NCBI GenBank assembly: GCA_016165875.1
Contig: JABBOT010000001.1
Location: 12,031,306 to 12,095,305 of the forward strand
Source of the DNA: Acanthopleura granulata
Taxonomy: Eukaryota; Mollusca; Polyplacophora; Chitonida; Chitonidae
Direction of reading: 5' to 3'
DNA length: 64,000 nt
Position numbers and translations under genes: made by a program
Shown here: positions 48,301-57,382 of the stretch, piece by piece
Layout: each line of letters starts with the position of its first letter
Numbering within the stretch: the stretch's first letter is position 1
Notes under the pieces: generated by a model
Database searches by the model: none
Seen by the model: only the letters and a program-made list of their open reading frames with translations
What the model was told of the DNA's origin: nothing

Positions 48301-51300
48301 ACATAGCCATGAATGGTACTCTCACCCCAGGTAACTTCAAAGTTGGCCCCGAACAGACAGGGATGGTATCTATAATCACCAAATGAACTTAAAACAAAGT
48401 AGATCTGATGTTGACTGGCAACCGTAATCGTATCATCGACTCCACTCACCAATCATCGTTTAATCTTGATGAGAGGTATCTCTGGAACTTACAGCATTTA
48501 TGGCTAATATGGCTTAAAGGATGTACATTTCAACAAGGGCATCACTGATAAGGTAATTTAAATAGAAATAAATAGTAATAATGAACATACAAAAATGGCA
48601 CTGAAATTAACCCACCTCATTTACCTTGCAGTCATAAAACACCTCTTATAGAAAGTAACACAGACAATATCGCATTCTCAGTTGAAAACACATGTACACT
48701 GTATTGTACAAATAAACAACAAAAAAGACAACAGAAAGTTTTTACAGAGCATGTGCACTAAGTCATAACAGTTTTTGTGCTTTTGCTGTTTCAGACTATT
48801 GAATGACCATGTGACCACACTACAAGATATTACACATGTGCAGGCCCTGCTGACTGCCAGCCTTCACATGCATGTACTGTCTCGTACGTTTATCTCTTCC
48901 GAAATACGTAGATTTCTGTGTAACTGTACCCAGAATTTTGGTCCGTGGGTCTGCTTGCATGAAGGGGTCGTAGTTACAATCTATTGTACACCCTACAACT
49001 GACTTTACAACCGATTGTAAAATTAAAATACGCAGCTTGTACAAAGAAAATCTACCAGTCAATAACTTTTTCTTACCCTGCTTCTCAAGAGTTCTACAGC
49101 ATCATGATTCAGCAGCTAACAACGTGAAAAATGTTTCCTAACACCTTCTGAAACAATTAATTTACGCACCTTTGCTCACCAACTGGAAAATTACTGACTA
49201 GAGTCCATCTAATGTAAATATTTGTACTCAAATTAATTTTTTGGGTGGTTGTAATTATTTACAACAGGGTCATGCCGATTGTAATTTTTGATTGTATATT
49301 ATGACGATCGTAGCTTACAATCCCTTTGTGCAAGAGGCTATCAATTGTGATGGCTACAATTGAAATCGTAGTGATTTACAATCAACTTGGGCTTGCGATC
49401 CCTTTGTACAAGCTGCCACTGGTCATTAAGTCAATGAACATATGTATGGTTAGATTAGACCACTACCATCTACACATGCATACTACAGGTTAAGTTCAGT
49501 TATAAACACACTTGTGTCTCTGAAGTTAATGCGTTACCATTAATGCCAAAGTTACAGGTATATCTGGCCTTACCTTGTGGGCAGATGGACCTATCGGCCC
49601 TGGGTTGGCAACCAAGCCATCTTTAATTATCATATTCACAAGCTACAACAACACATACACGACTTACACTAACACAGACTAAGCCTGCGCAGGTATAAAC
49701 AAATGCACATCTAACACTTACACTACACCTAGTACACACAGAAACCAGGAAAATTAGTCCCGCCAAAATAACTTCCTGTTTCACTTCCTAAAACCCTAAA
49801 TGGCAGCAGTGTGATAACATATAATAGGATAGCCACATGTACATGTAGAAAATCTATCAGATTCTGATATCCCATCAGACCTATAGAATTCTGATTTCCC
49901 AGGCTAAGAGTGACTTTACTACATGTGTGTCAGTGAGATGGTAATGACTTTATACATTTTAAAATGAGCATGACAAGGGTAAAATCATTATAATATTATG
50001 AAATGATCAGAAATTACAAGCCTATTAAAGTTAAGGTCTTTTTGGTATATACGGGACAGATTAAAACCAAATGAGGCATACTGATACACTGTTGGCTTTC
50101 CCCTATTTTCACACGCACTGGCTTCACTGAGGGCACTGAAATTATACATGTACATGTGCATGCATGTATACTTCTGGATTGGCCAAGTATTTGATCCTGT
50201 TTATTAAATGAACTAATATCCACAAACAGTCAGTGTACATAGATATATAACTATATATAAGGACATATCTAATGAATTATTAAAAAAAAGTGTGTTTAAA
50301 CTATATCAGTAGAGTGCATAAAATCAGAACATATTAAATTCTCTATCTCTAGTGCACACTGTGAAAGCCTGGCAAACATATAGCACAGCAAAATAAACAT
50401 ATCTACCTCACTAATACATGTACTAACAGCTCAAAAGTAGTTGTCACTTAATTCAAGATACAAGAGCATCAGCAGATTTCTCTCCTCCTCCGATGAGGTG
50501 TACTTGTAATTGCTCACCTTGAGAATTGAGGTCTTCCTTAGAGCTTCAATTTATTATCCTTATGACCTTTTAGCTACATGTACTAATATTATGATGTTTC
50601 GTTGTCACTTTAATCTGCTAACTCAAATCTCTTTGCACTCATTCATCACTGCTAACTAGTTAACAGTTTCAGACACCATAAATCTAGAAAATGTACAACA
50701 GAACATATTTGACTGACTTATTTTTCTAATTGTTAACATATTTTGAACAATCACCAATTCTATTACATGCTGTGGAGTTATATTCTGGACCCTTGATTAA
50801 AATTGAGTACACTGGAGGTTTTACTCAGCCATACACATGTTGATGAGAGTTACATGTAAATTAAATCCCAATCCAAATGAATCACAAATCAATTATATGA
50901 CGAATAAAGAAATATGAGTGAAAATGATATGAGTGAAAAACAGGAAAAAATGCAAAAGGATTAGTGAATGAAAGAAGCTAAGCACTACTCAATTCTCAAT
51001 TGAGAACCAACTGATGAGTTAACCATATATGAGTAAGCATACATGAGAGTGAGTCACAGGGAGAGAAGAGCAGGTCCAATCGTCACATTGCAATCGTCAA
51101 ATAGCGATGGACACTGGTGGACACTGGCTGCGGTCTGACCACAACTGGTTATCGTCCTTCACCAACTTCAGTGAGAGAGTGAGGAAGAATGCTATAAAAA
51201 GTTTGAATTTTTGTACATAGGACATCTGATTGTTTTGCCGGAGAACTTTCTCAATTTATGAATTTCGACTTTCTGTTGAAAATAAAGTTCTGAAATTTTG

Positions 51301-54300
51301 ATGAATACACCTATGTATTCATACATGACAATAATAACCTTAAGTATGCGGTCCCGATGCAAAGTGCCACCAGCTTCTAAACACATGAGCAAAACAACAG
51401 AATAAAGCATGTCAAGTGCTGTAATCAGAGTATTACATGATCAGGCACTTTAAGGTCGTCCTGATACGGCTCTTCCCCATCCTTGTACCACTTAACCCCC
51501 CATTTGTTGTTCTTCGCACCTGGAGTTTTGCTCGTCTGAACTTTTTCTGTGCCTCTCTGAAATAAAGCAAAACACAGGAACTCCAGAGGAAAACAACAGG
51601 GTTTCATCACAATGAACTGCTGATGGTGACCCCTATAACAGTATTACTGCTGCTGTCATGAGGGGCCCAATCACACAAGTGAGGGGGCAACACATGTACC
51701 ATCACCTTGTTTCTTCTGGCCAACAGGAGAAATTGAAATATTTCCCTTTTTGCAAACGAGTAAATAAGATCATTTGTCCTTAAAGAAAGAAAAAAAACTA
51801 TTACATCTGGTAAAAGCCAACACAAGGTGGTGATACATGTAATGTGATGTAAATGATAAAAATACGAAAGAACACCTGCATGTAGGTAAAATACCTTCTG
51901 CAAGCTATTCACACCAATCCAGGTAATGTGCTCTTTAAACAAATCAGAGCCTTGAATGTAATGATCTTCAGCAATGAAGAAACTGGACATACAACAAAAA
52001 CAGTAATTTCTTTTATTTTTGAAAAGCACAGCAGACAAATTAATCATTTTCATGAAACAAAACTTTAAGCCAAGCTTGATGCGGAACATTAACATCAACA
52101 TTTGGGATGAATGAATGGTGATAATGAATGGAAATGGATTATTTGAACAGAAATCAACATTAAAAAAATGCTTAGCTTATAGATATAATGATCAGAGGCA
52201 AGGAAAAATGATGCATGAAAATTCTGGACATGTGAGATAAGGAAATATCAGCTTTTTATTCCATGAGTTCGATCACAGAAATTACATGAAATGATGAGCA
52301 GTCAATTTGCATGGAAATAACCCTTCGTTCCTTTCTAAATTTTTTACCAAGGGAAATAACTCCATAAGTAAAACACATTCATGTCACTATTGGGGTATTG
52401 CTCTACAGAGTAAATGTTTCTACTGGAGGTGCTGCATCCATCTGAAGACAGTGCATACCTACCTAGTCTCTATTTACCACATACACTTGTGTACAGCATG
52501 AGATCTACCTTTCTGTAGATTTGCCCTGTTAGTATCGTTGGTTTACCTTAACACAGGTCGGCCAGCCTAAGGACAGATGGAGAAGGTTGAATTCTTGGCT
52601 GAGAACCAGACAGAAAAATTGTATCAGCAGCGGCTAGGCTTTGGGATACGAAATGACGTGAATAGTGATTCTCTGCTCTTTGCACACAGCCATTTAAGTT
52701 ATCATGTGAAACCAGAGATAACAGAATGTAAACAATCCATATGTTTCCTCTCCATACATACAAAACAATGCCTAATGGCAACAAGATATGACATTGGGTG
52801 AATTGCAACTTTCTGTTCTAAGACATGACAAACAAAAATACACGATCTCTGCAGTTAGGAATAGACAAGACTACAAACATTCCTGTAGAACAAATTCCAC
52901 AAGTCCCTAATCTGAGTTCCTCTCCTTGTGTGTCTTGATATACTGGCACATGCAGTTTTCACCTAAAAAAATGTTTTATTCACAAAGGCTAGCTAGGTAT
53001 GCACGGCTGTTCACATTCAACAGTGTTCTTTTTTCATGATTATTACATGTATTATTATTTACATCTTGTAGACTGAGGTTTACGACTGGAGTTTCTGTGC
53101 AGGATACCAGAAGCTATGCTTAAGACAGAATTATTGAGTGTATTATGTTCTCCAGCAGGTCATGATGATATTCCACATGTTCTAACAAGTATATATATGC
53201 CAAAACAGATGTCAACTTGTCAGTTTTTTGACAAATGCTTTGAAATAGGCCTTGTGTACGAAAGTCTGTTTGGTACTGGTACTCGCAGCTCCCTGCTGGA
53301 TCAACTAGATGGTAGGACCTGATGGTATTTATAGGTGAAAACATGCCAGAAATACCTGTGCTGACAGTGAGTCCGGTCCACTGAATGCCTGCAGATCTGA
53401 CTCAGGCTTTGCTACATACACGCAGCTGGCAGCCAGACAAAAGCTACACACTTGAATCACTTTGGCTGTTTGCAAGTTACCCTTATTACATAATAGCCAA
53501 AGCAAATGCAAGTCATCCAAGTATGTAGAACAGACACCTAAAGTTAATACATATTCATGTAATACCAAAGCCAGGTTAAAACCATTAAATTTAATTGACG
53601 GGAATGGCTACTGTTCATGTGCTTTATTTACTCCTAACTTGGAACATACAGCTATTTTTATGGACTTTTCTTGTTAAAAGTAAATTTATTGACACATAAA
53701 TGTGTGGCCCTGTAATGACCTGCTCTTTCAGCTACCACATCATCAACACATATGTCTACAAAGTATTACAACTTTTCCACACTAGAAGTCTTCCTTGCTG
53801 AAATCTAAAATTTGTCTGCTATTTTCAACAAAGAATTTAACATAAATACAGAGTCATCATTACACTGCGTGGGCCACATTGGATTGGTAAGATCTACTTG
53901 AATGTATATATTGCATTAAAACCTGTCTGATTTACTGCAAACACAGCAGCATGGCATCAAGTCAGTGTCAGAAGACAGCAGTATTAAGACTAGTGCCATG
54001 TTTGTCCTACTTCTGTGGAACACAGCAACCTGTATCAATTCTAGTGCACATGTGCTAGCCCTCATAGTATAAACTAATCAGTCAGACAGCAAATCAACTA
54101 TCCAGTTGGAAAAGAGACTGAAAGCACTTCATGCCATAATGACCCTGACCACCTGAAATATGTAACTACTATGTGACCACATTATACATGGGATGCTGAA
54201 GGACAAGACGATGATGACATGTGGCGGGATCAAGGGGCTGGAAACCTGAGACAGCCAGGTGGTGTCTTCCTCTAGACCATTCTATCCACAGTGCTGGACT

Positions 54301-54977
54301 GTGTTAGTGGGTAACTAGGCCACTTGGATTCTAGGCCTATCACAAACTGATCAGTCTCAATCAATAGTTGTGATGCAGGTTTGGTCTGAATTGCCGGGGT
54401 GTGCCTCCAGCCTTGACAGTCCAGTCAAACCGCCGCCAGCAGCAACAGCAGCATTGCCCAACACCACAGTACATGCACATCTGCCATGGTAGGCTGACGG
54501 AAACATTCAGGAAAAATGTTTAACACTCACTAATTTCATCATACAGTGGAACCCACATAATCGCACACCTGATAAATGCAAACTCCACCTAAATGCAAGG
54601 AATTCAGCAGCACCAAACCAAATTGTATTCAGTCTCATTGTTTTTACATCGTATATTTGCAAATCAGTTATATGAAAAACCCTGTTATTGGGAATTATTT
54701 GAGCCCTGTGTTAATCTCTGGGTAATCGCATAAAATCACATTCTGAAAGACCCATCTGTGCATGCAAGACACCTCCATGGGACCTCATGCTGGCCGTCAC
54801 AGGCGTCAGTCTGGCCAGAGTCATGAATGAATGAACTCCTGCTGTGACTGGCTTAGACTAATCCCAGTGCCTTCATGTAATGTTACGTACCCAACAGCCT
54901 GTAAACTTCAAGTTTCTGAGGATTTGTTAAACCATGCAAGCAAGGATTGTGTGTTGCAAACAACTACCCCTTGACCC

Positions 54978-55012
<35 letters not shown>

Positions 55013-57382
55013 CATGCAACCTACCATGATTTCTGCAGGAATGGCAGCGTTGTGGCCTTTAGTGTTCAAAAGAAAACACTAATGAGTCATCAAACTGGCT
55101 TGAATCGCCTACTCTCCTATAGTTTAAACATTTGAAAATCTGTACAAATAAACAGTATAATAGATATACTTCATCCATCTCCTTATGAGACCTCAACTTT
55201 CAACCGCGTATGAAATATTGCATCTTACAGGTCATATAGACATGGCCCATCCCTGGCCACAAAAATCAAGGTCCTGTAGTTAACTGATTCCGGTAAATCA
55301 TGTACCATATGACATTTACATTACTTTTCTACTTTTAATGCATGGCTGTGTTTAACATTTACAAATGAAACATTTTATTTGTGTAACTGAAATCTCAACT
55401 TTAAGCATCGTTGTGAGGAGGTCATATGCAAGTACCAAGGGAGGTAATTCTCTATCTTAGATGCGAAGTCTGGATAAACAGCACACCCTGTTAAACACAA
55501 ACACAACTCTGGGATTTAAGATTTGCAAATAAGCGGGCTCCACTGTACATATTAATGGAGAAGACAAGGCAAGACAAAATCAAAAGCCTGATACACACAA
55601 TAACCATCACGTAACGCCATCATCCTTGAGAAACAAAAAACTCAATGTATGCGCAAAAAACTCACTGTTTTTAATGTACTTCCTGCATCACAAACAGTTG
55701 AGAAAAATGACTCACTCCATATTTTTTTCATTGTGCGACAAAAAACTCATGCTACTCAGTGACTTACCGTAAGCCAAGAGCTCAGCATACTAAGTCAGCA
55801 GACCAATGTGATTTTTCGATGGGTTGTTAAAAATGGCATCAGAAACATTAAATATTACATCGCACTGAAAAATTCATCATTTTTTGTATATAAGTCATCC
55901 ATTGTGAAAGGCAGACAGTAACTACCAGGTGCTGCTATCACCCCTAGCTGTATTTCCTGTCAAGTGGAACGTCTCCATGACACTTCATTGATATAATGTG
56001 TGTTTCCAAAGTGCATACATAAATGGATAACTCAATGGTACCTAATTCTTCCAATTTTTTAGGACAGATATATGTAATGTTGAATGCCAAAAAATACATT
56101 TCTCTCTTGATGCAGGGGCATCAAGATTGTTCTTAGAACCACACACCATTTGCAGGTTTGGGGGGGCAATTGTAACAAAAATCTGTCATGACTCGGGACC
56201 ACTTGTCATATGTGGCTTTCCACAACTGTTTACATGAATTGCAATAGCAAGGGGAAAACATCTTGCTGAGAAACAAACACACGGCAGTTTGGACACATAA
56301 AAACTTTAAAGGCTGTCTGTGTCATTTTGACACAACTGCCCAAAATAACATAGGAGCTAAGAACACTTTCATCTCCAGCGGCCGCTGAAAGAGTCAGCCC
56401 TGGAAAACAGGACTCTAAAAATACTCTATGCTAACACAGGAGGGGTCGCTCAAGTTTTTCATCTGCCTCAAGGCCCTGACATTCCATACACTGACACTTA
56501 ACCAAATGTTTGCCTTCAGGAATTTCAAATCACCACTAAGCAACAGAAAGAGAGGACCCCATCATTTAATCATTTCACCTTTCCACATTCTTCTCACCTC
56601 TACAACTGAATTTCTTTTTTTCCTACCCCTCCATTTTACTTTGTAACATTGTTTACTTGCACTAATTGAAATAACATGAACCCAGGGTGACATCTTGAAA
56701 AATTGTAAGGTTCTTATGTTAACTTAAAAGGTCACATTTCAAGATCGTGTGAAGAATTTTTCAGAAACTACAGTCCTAATGATGCTCTCTAGACTTAAAT
56801 TTAAGTCTTCAAATATCAAAAAAAATTGTATGGAAACCAAAGTTTTCGTAGGTAAACTATCTTATTTTCATGCAAATTACCTGCTTGCATCAACAGAAAT
56901 ATCTTAGGGATCTCAACAGTTTGAGAGCATAAACGTTTTAAGGACCACAGAGGTTCTAGTTATAGTTTCCAAACCACACATGTACATACTCAAGCCCAAT
57001 ACAATAAACAATATCACAGCACAGTACATGGCACCTGCCCAAACTGGAGAGAAAAACTCCACAAGTGGCAATATCATGTAAAGCAGTTTAACCCTTCAAA
57101 TAATTAAAATTTATTGATACAGGGGACATCTTGGCGCTGGATTTAGCTGAAACGGATATTGTTGCTCTCACTAGTAAATTTATTCAGAATTCTATGAGAA
57201 TGATAAAGTAAACAGACCTCTGAGTTTCCACGTTGGGGTAAGTCAGCTGTGATGTCTGGGAAGCAAGTAGGTGGGGTAACCTGGGGTGGGTTGCCAGCAG
57301 TCGCATGCATTGAGCCTGTCGTCTCTTCCCCCGCCATCAGGCTACGCTTCACTTCCAGCTCGGCAGTATTCGGATTGTTCAT
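39201..57382 (-). CDS. SLC6 Na+/Cl- dependent transporter, glycine-transporter type, 17 exons
   Basis: Exons in transcript order (high to low): 57382-57218, 51556-51437, 49642-49574, 48281-48080, 47775-47641, 46104-45961, 45476-45317, 44705-44573, 44048-43914, 43248-43145, 42840-42716, 42189-42077, 41361-41233, 41106-41007, 40616-40507, 40111-39935, 39347-39201. The sum is 2268 nt, 755 residues plus TGA, with phases consistent. Landmarks: TM1 [14 protein letters not shown] (Gly where monoamine carriers have Asp, so an amino-acid substrate), TM3 SLYYTMIIG, a glycosylated EL2 with four N-x-S/T sites, TM6 [22 protein letters not shown]4/TM8 [17 protein letters not shown]5 DIEMMIG, and an S-P-E-W-G-P block after TM12 as in glycine transporters. 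The C-terminus N-T-R-V fits a class I PDZ ligand. Ser in the TM6 LSPAWGG segment is GlyT2-like (GlyT1 has Gly). It would cotransport Na+, Cl- and glycine (or a close relative such as proline) at the plasma membrane. The N-terminal exon borders are the least certain. Confidence 0.93.
39475..39860 (-). mobile_element. Two SINE copies, reverse, in transporter intron 16
   Basis: 39475-39636 is a fragment with gattcaaac-type B-box and gaggaaacc body. 39645-39860 is fuller: tail (reverse) tatttatttgattggtgttg, body cattatggtgggaggaaact, and head containing cttgaactcacagccatc (B-box on the minus strand). Confidence 0.68.
39935..40111 (-). CDS. SLC6 transporter exon 16 (TM12)
   Basis: 59 codons, phase 0 to 0. 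The acceptor is gtgcacttcatag and the donor gtaagt. It encodes [40 protein letters not shown] and [15 protein letters not shown]. YPxxxxxLGWLMA matches TM12 of the family. Confidence 0.95.
40507..40616 (-). CDS. SLC6 transporter exon 15 (IL5, TM11)
   Basis: 110 nt, phase 1 to 0. The acceptor is aaaaatgtttcag and the donor gtaagt. It encodes [19 protein letters not shown] and [24 protein letters not shown] is conserved across SLC6. Confidence 0.93.
41007..41106 (-). CDS. SLC6 transporter exon 14 (TM10)
   Basis: 100 nt, phase 0 to 1. The acceptor is tgttctgttgcag and the donor gtaagt. It encodes [20 protein letters not shown] and [13 protein letters not shown]. GxYxxQLxDxYAAS is typical of glycine-type carriers. 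Confidence 0.95.
41233..41361 (-). CDS. SLC6 transporter exon 13 (end TM8, TM9)
   Basis: 43 codons, phase 0 to 0. The acceptor is ttgtgtgtgatcag and the donor gtaagt. It encodes [20 protein letters not shown] and [19 protein letters not shown]. Confidence 0.95.
41436..41646 (-). mobile_element. SINE, reverse, in transporter intron 12
   Basis: Reverse body catggtgggaggtaaccaga, then aaggaagccagccagagctg and gatttgaactcacagtgact (B-box on the minus strand). The tail is diverged (gatcaagaatatttcactga). Same family as 44975-45200. Confidence 0.7.
42077..42189 (-). CDS. SLC6 transporter exon 12 (EL4, TM8)
   Basis: 113 nt, phase 1 to 0. The acceptor is gttacaatttcag and the donor gtagca. It encodes [46 protein letters not shown] is the family signature, and LGMGSE followed by FALLET resembles GlyT1 in TM8. 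Confidence 0.95.
42716..42840 (-). CDS. SLC6 transporter exon 11 (TM7)
   Basis: 125 nt, phase 2 to 1. The acceptor is atttttttggcag and the donor gtaaaa. It encodes [30 protein letters not shown] and [11 protein letters not shown]. The N of IGN lies where TM7 Na1/Cl- ligands are found. Confidence 0.94.
43145..43248 (-). CDS. SLC6 transporter exon 10 (TM6)
   Basis: 104 nt, phase 0 to 2. The acceptor is tttgtgttag and the donor gtaagt. It encodes [19 protein letters not shown] and [16 protein letters not shown]. The last block is diagnostic for glycine transporters. Ser-Pro in the unwound part of TM6 lines the predicted substrate site. Confidence 0.96.
43391..43970 (-). repeat. 58-bp array containing the exon 9 donor, 10 copies
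   Basis: Copies start near 43391, 43449, 43507, 43565, 43623, 43681, 43739, 43797, 43855 and 43913, always 58 bp apart. On the minus strand each reads like exon end SFDRLGDA plus gtgagc (the outermost copy is diverged), then attatagccttatgtcaccc ccag. The 43913 copy is the real exon end; the other nine are in the intron. Every unit has an acceptor-like cccccag and a donor 25 nt later. Confidence 0.95.
43914..44048 (-). CDS. SLC6 transporter exon 9 (TM5, EL3), donor within a 58-bp array
   Basis: 45 codons, phase 0 to 0. The acceptor is tgtgtattgtag and the donor gtgagc. It encodes [36 protein letters not shown] and SFDRLGDAK. The exon end and donor are copied nine more times downstream in a 58-bp array. 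Reading past the first donor meets a stop within about 15 codons, so only the first donor is productive. Confidence 0.94.
44573..44705 (-). CDS. SLC6 transporter exon 8 (TM4, start of TM5)
   Basis: 133 nt, phase 2 to 0. The acceptor is gaactgtttgtag and the donor gtaacc. It encodes [35 protein letters not shown] and SKGVKSTGK, the family pattern around TM4. Confidence 0.94.
44975..45200 (-). mobile_element. tRNA-derived SINE, reverse, in transporter intron 7
   Basis: The best-preserved copy. Read on the minus strand, the head is tagcaaaggggttagcac (A-box-like) and gtgagttcaagtctagcc (B-box-like). The body is cttcctctcttgcc..., and the tail ends in an (AAAT) run, seen as tttattttatttatttattt on the plus strand. 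Confidence 0.78.
45317..45476 (-). CDS. SLC6 transporter exon 7 (large extracellular loop EL2)
   Basis: 160 nt, phase 1 to 2. The acceptor is ctgtgtgcttgcag and the donor gtacgt (45316-45311). It encodes [13 protein letters not shown] and then a loop with N-G-S, N-L-T and two N-A-T sequons, ending PPAEDYFE. The phase-2 donor restores [14 protein letters not shown] with the next exon, which decides the site. Confidence 0.92.
45961..46104 (-). CDS. SLC6 transporter exon 6 (TM3)
   Basis: 144 nt, phase 1 to 1. The acceptor is gtgctttcttctcag and the donor gtacgt. It encodes [32 protein letters not shown] and [10 protein letters not shown]. The YY in TM3 includes the substrate-contact tyrosine, and Cys in NCAPEW is the first half of the EL2 disulphide. 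Confidence 0.94.
46670..47542. mobile_element. 873-bp element with 22-bp inverted ends
   Basis: tttttgcaggcctcgacata at 46670 is perfectly inverted at 47523-47542; the match is 22 bp (46670-46691 against 47521-47542). Just inside each end is a strong hairpin: gcgatcg...cgatcgc at 46693-46726 and ggggtaatcag...ctgatcccc at about 47451-47511, with inner stem tctcctgg/ccaggaga. No transposase is evident. It lies in transporter intron 5. The family is unknown. Confidence 0.7.
47641..47775 (-). CDS. SLC6 transporter exon 5 (TM2)
   Basis: 135 nt, phase 1 to 1. The acceptor is acttgtcttgcag and the donor gtaagt. It encodes [20 protein letters not shown] and [16 protein letters not shown]. ELxxGQF is the conserved end of TM2. 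Confidence 0.95.
48080..48281 (-). CDS. SLC6 transporter exon 4 (TM1)
   Basis: 202 nt, phase 0 to 1. The acceptor is tgtattgacag and the donor gtatgt. After an acidic stretch it encodes [16 protein letters not shown] and [20 protein letters not shown]. This is the family signature, with the unwound GLGN that binds Na+ and substrate. Confidence 0.96.
49032..49416. mobile_element. Candidate MITE with 15-bp inverted ends
   Basis: gcagcttgtacaaag at 49032-49046 is perfectly inverted at 49402-49416. The inside is rich in attgtaa/ttacaat motifs on both strands. No clear target duplication was seen. It lies between transporter exons 3 and 4. Confidence 0.5.
49574..49642 (-). CDS. SLC6 transporter exon 3 (N-terminus)
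   Basis: 69 nt, phase 0 to 0. The acceptor is tgttgttgtag and the donor gtaagg, both strong. It encodes [18 protein letters not shown] and PSAHK. It is symmetric and could be skipped without a frameshift. Confidence 0.65.
51437..51556 (-). CDS. SLC6 transporter exon 2 (cytosolic N-terminus)
   Basis: 40 codons after the acceptor ctttatttcag, phase 0. It encodes [34 protein letters not shown] and a short end. Two donors keep phase 0: gtaata after ...VPDH (used here) or gtgcct after ...DDLK, 12 nt shorter. An in-frame ATG at 51610 could make this an alternative first exon. Confidence 0.6.
51557..57217 (-). other. Transporter intron 1
   Basis: 5.7 kb between exons 1 and 2, including the pogo-like element at 54544-55545. 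A 164-codon open frame (51607-52101, minus) has no family resemblance. The rest shows short A/T runs and no recognisable exon. Confidence 0.5.
54544..55545. mobile_element. Non-autonomous pogo/Tc1-like DNA element with TA target sites
   Basis: Left end cagtggaacccacataatcg and right end (inverted) cagtggagcccgcttatttg match at most positions, and both are flanked by TA (54542-54543 and 55546-55547). The CAGTGGARCCC start is typical of pogo-type ends. The 1.0 kb interior has no transposase and carries an A run at 54982-55010. Confidence 0.78.
57218..57382 (-). CDS. SLC6 transporter exon 1 (start codon, cytosolic N-terminus)
   Basis: ATG at 57382-57380 has A at -3, and an in-frame TAG lies 12 nt upstream, which supports this start. 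It encodes 55 residues from [20 protein letters not shown] to PQRGNSE, a hydrophilic tail. The assumed donor gtctgt is weak, and cag/gttacc is an alternative site further upstream in the exon. A 5.7 kb intron follows. Confidence 0.6.

Noticed and set aside
51607..52101. 164-codon open frame on the minus strand
   Set aside because: It has Phe/Leu-rich composition from AT-rich DNA, no family resemblance, and lies in an intron of the transporter. Part of it (about 51893-52000) has weak splice-like borders, but no conserved sequence supports an exon.
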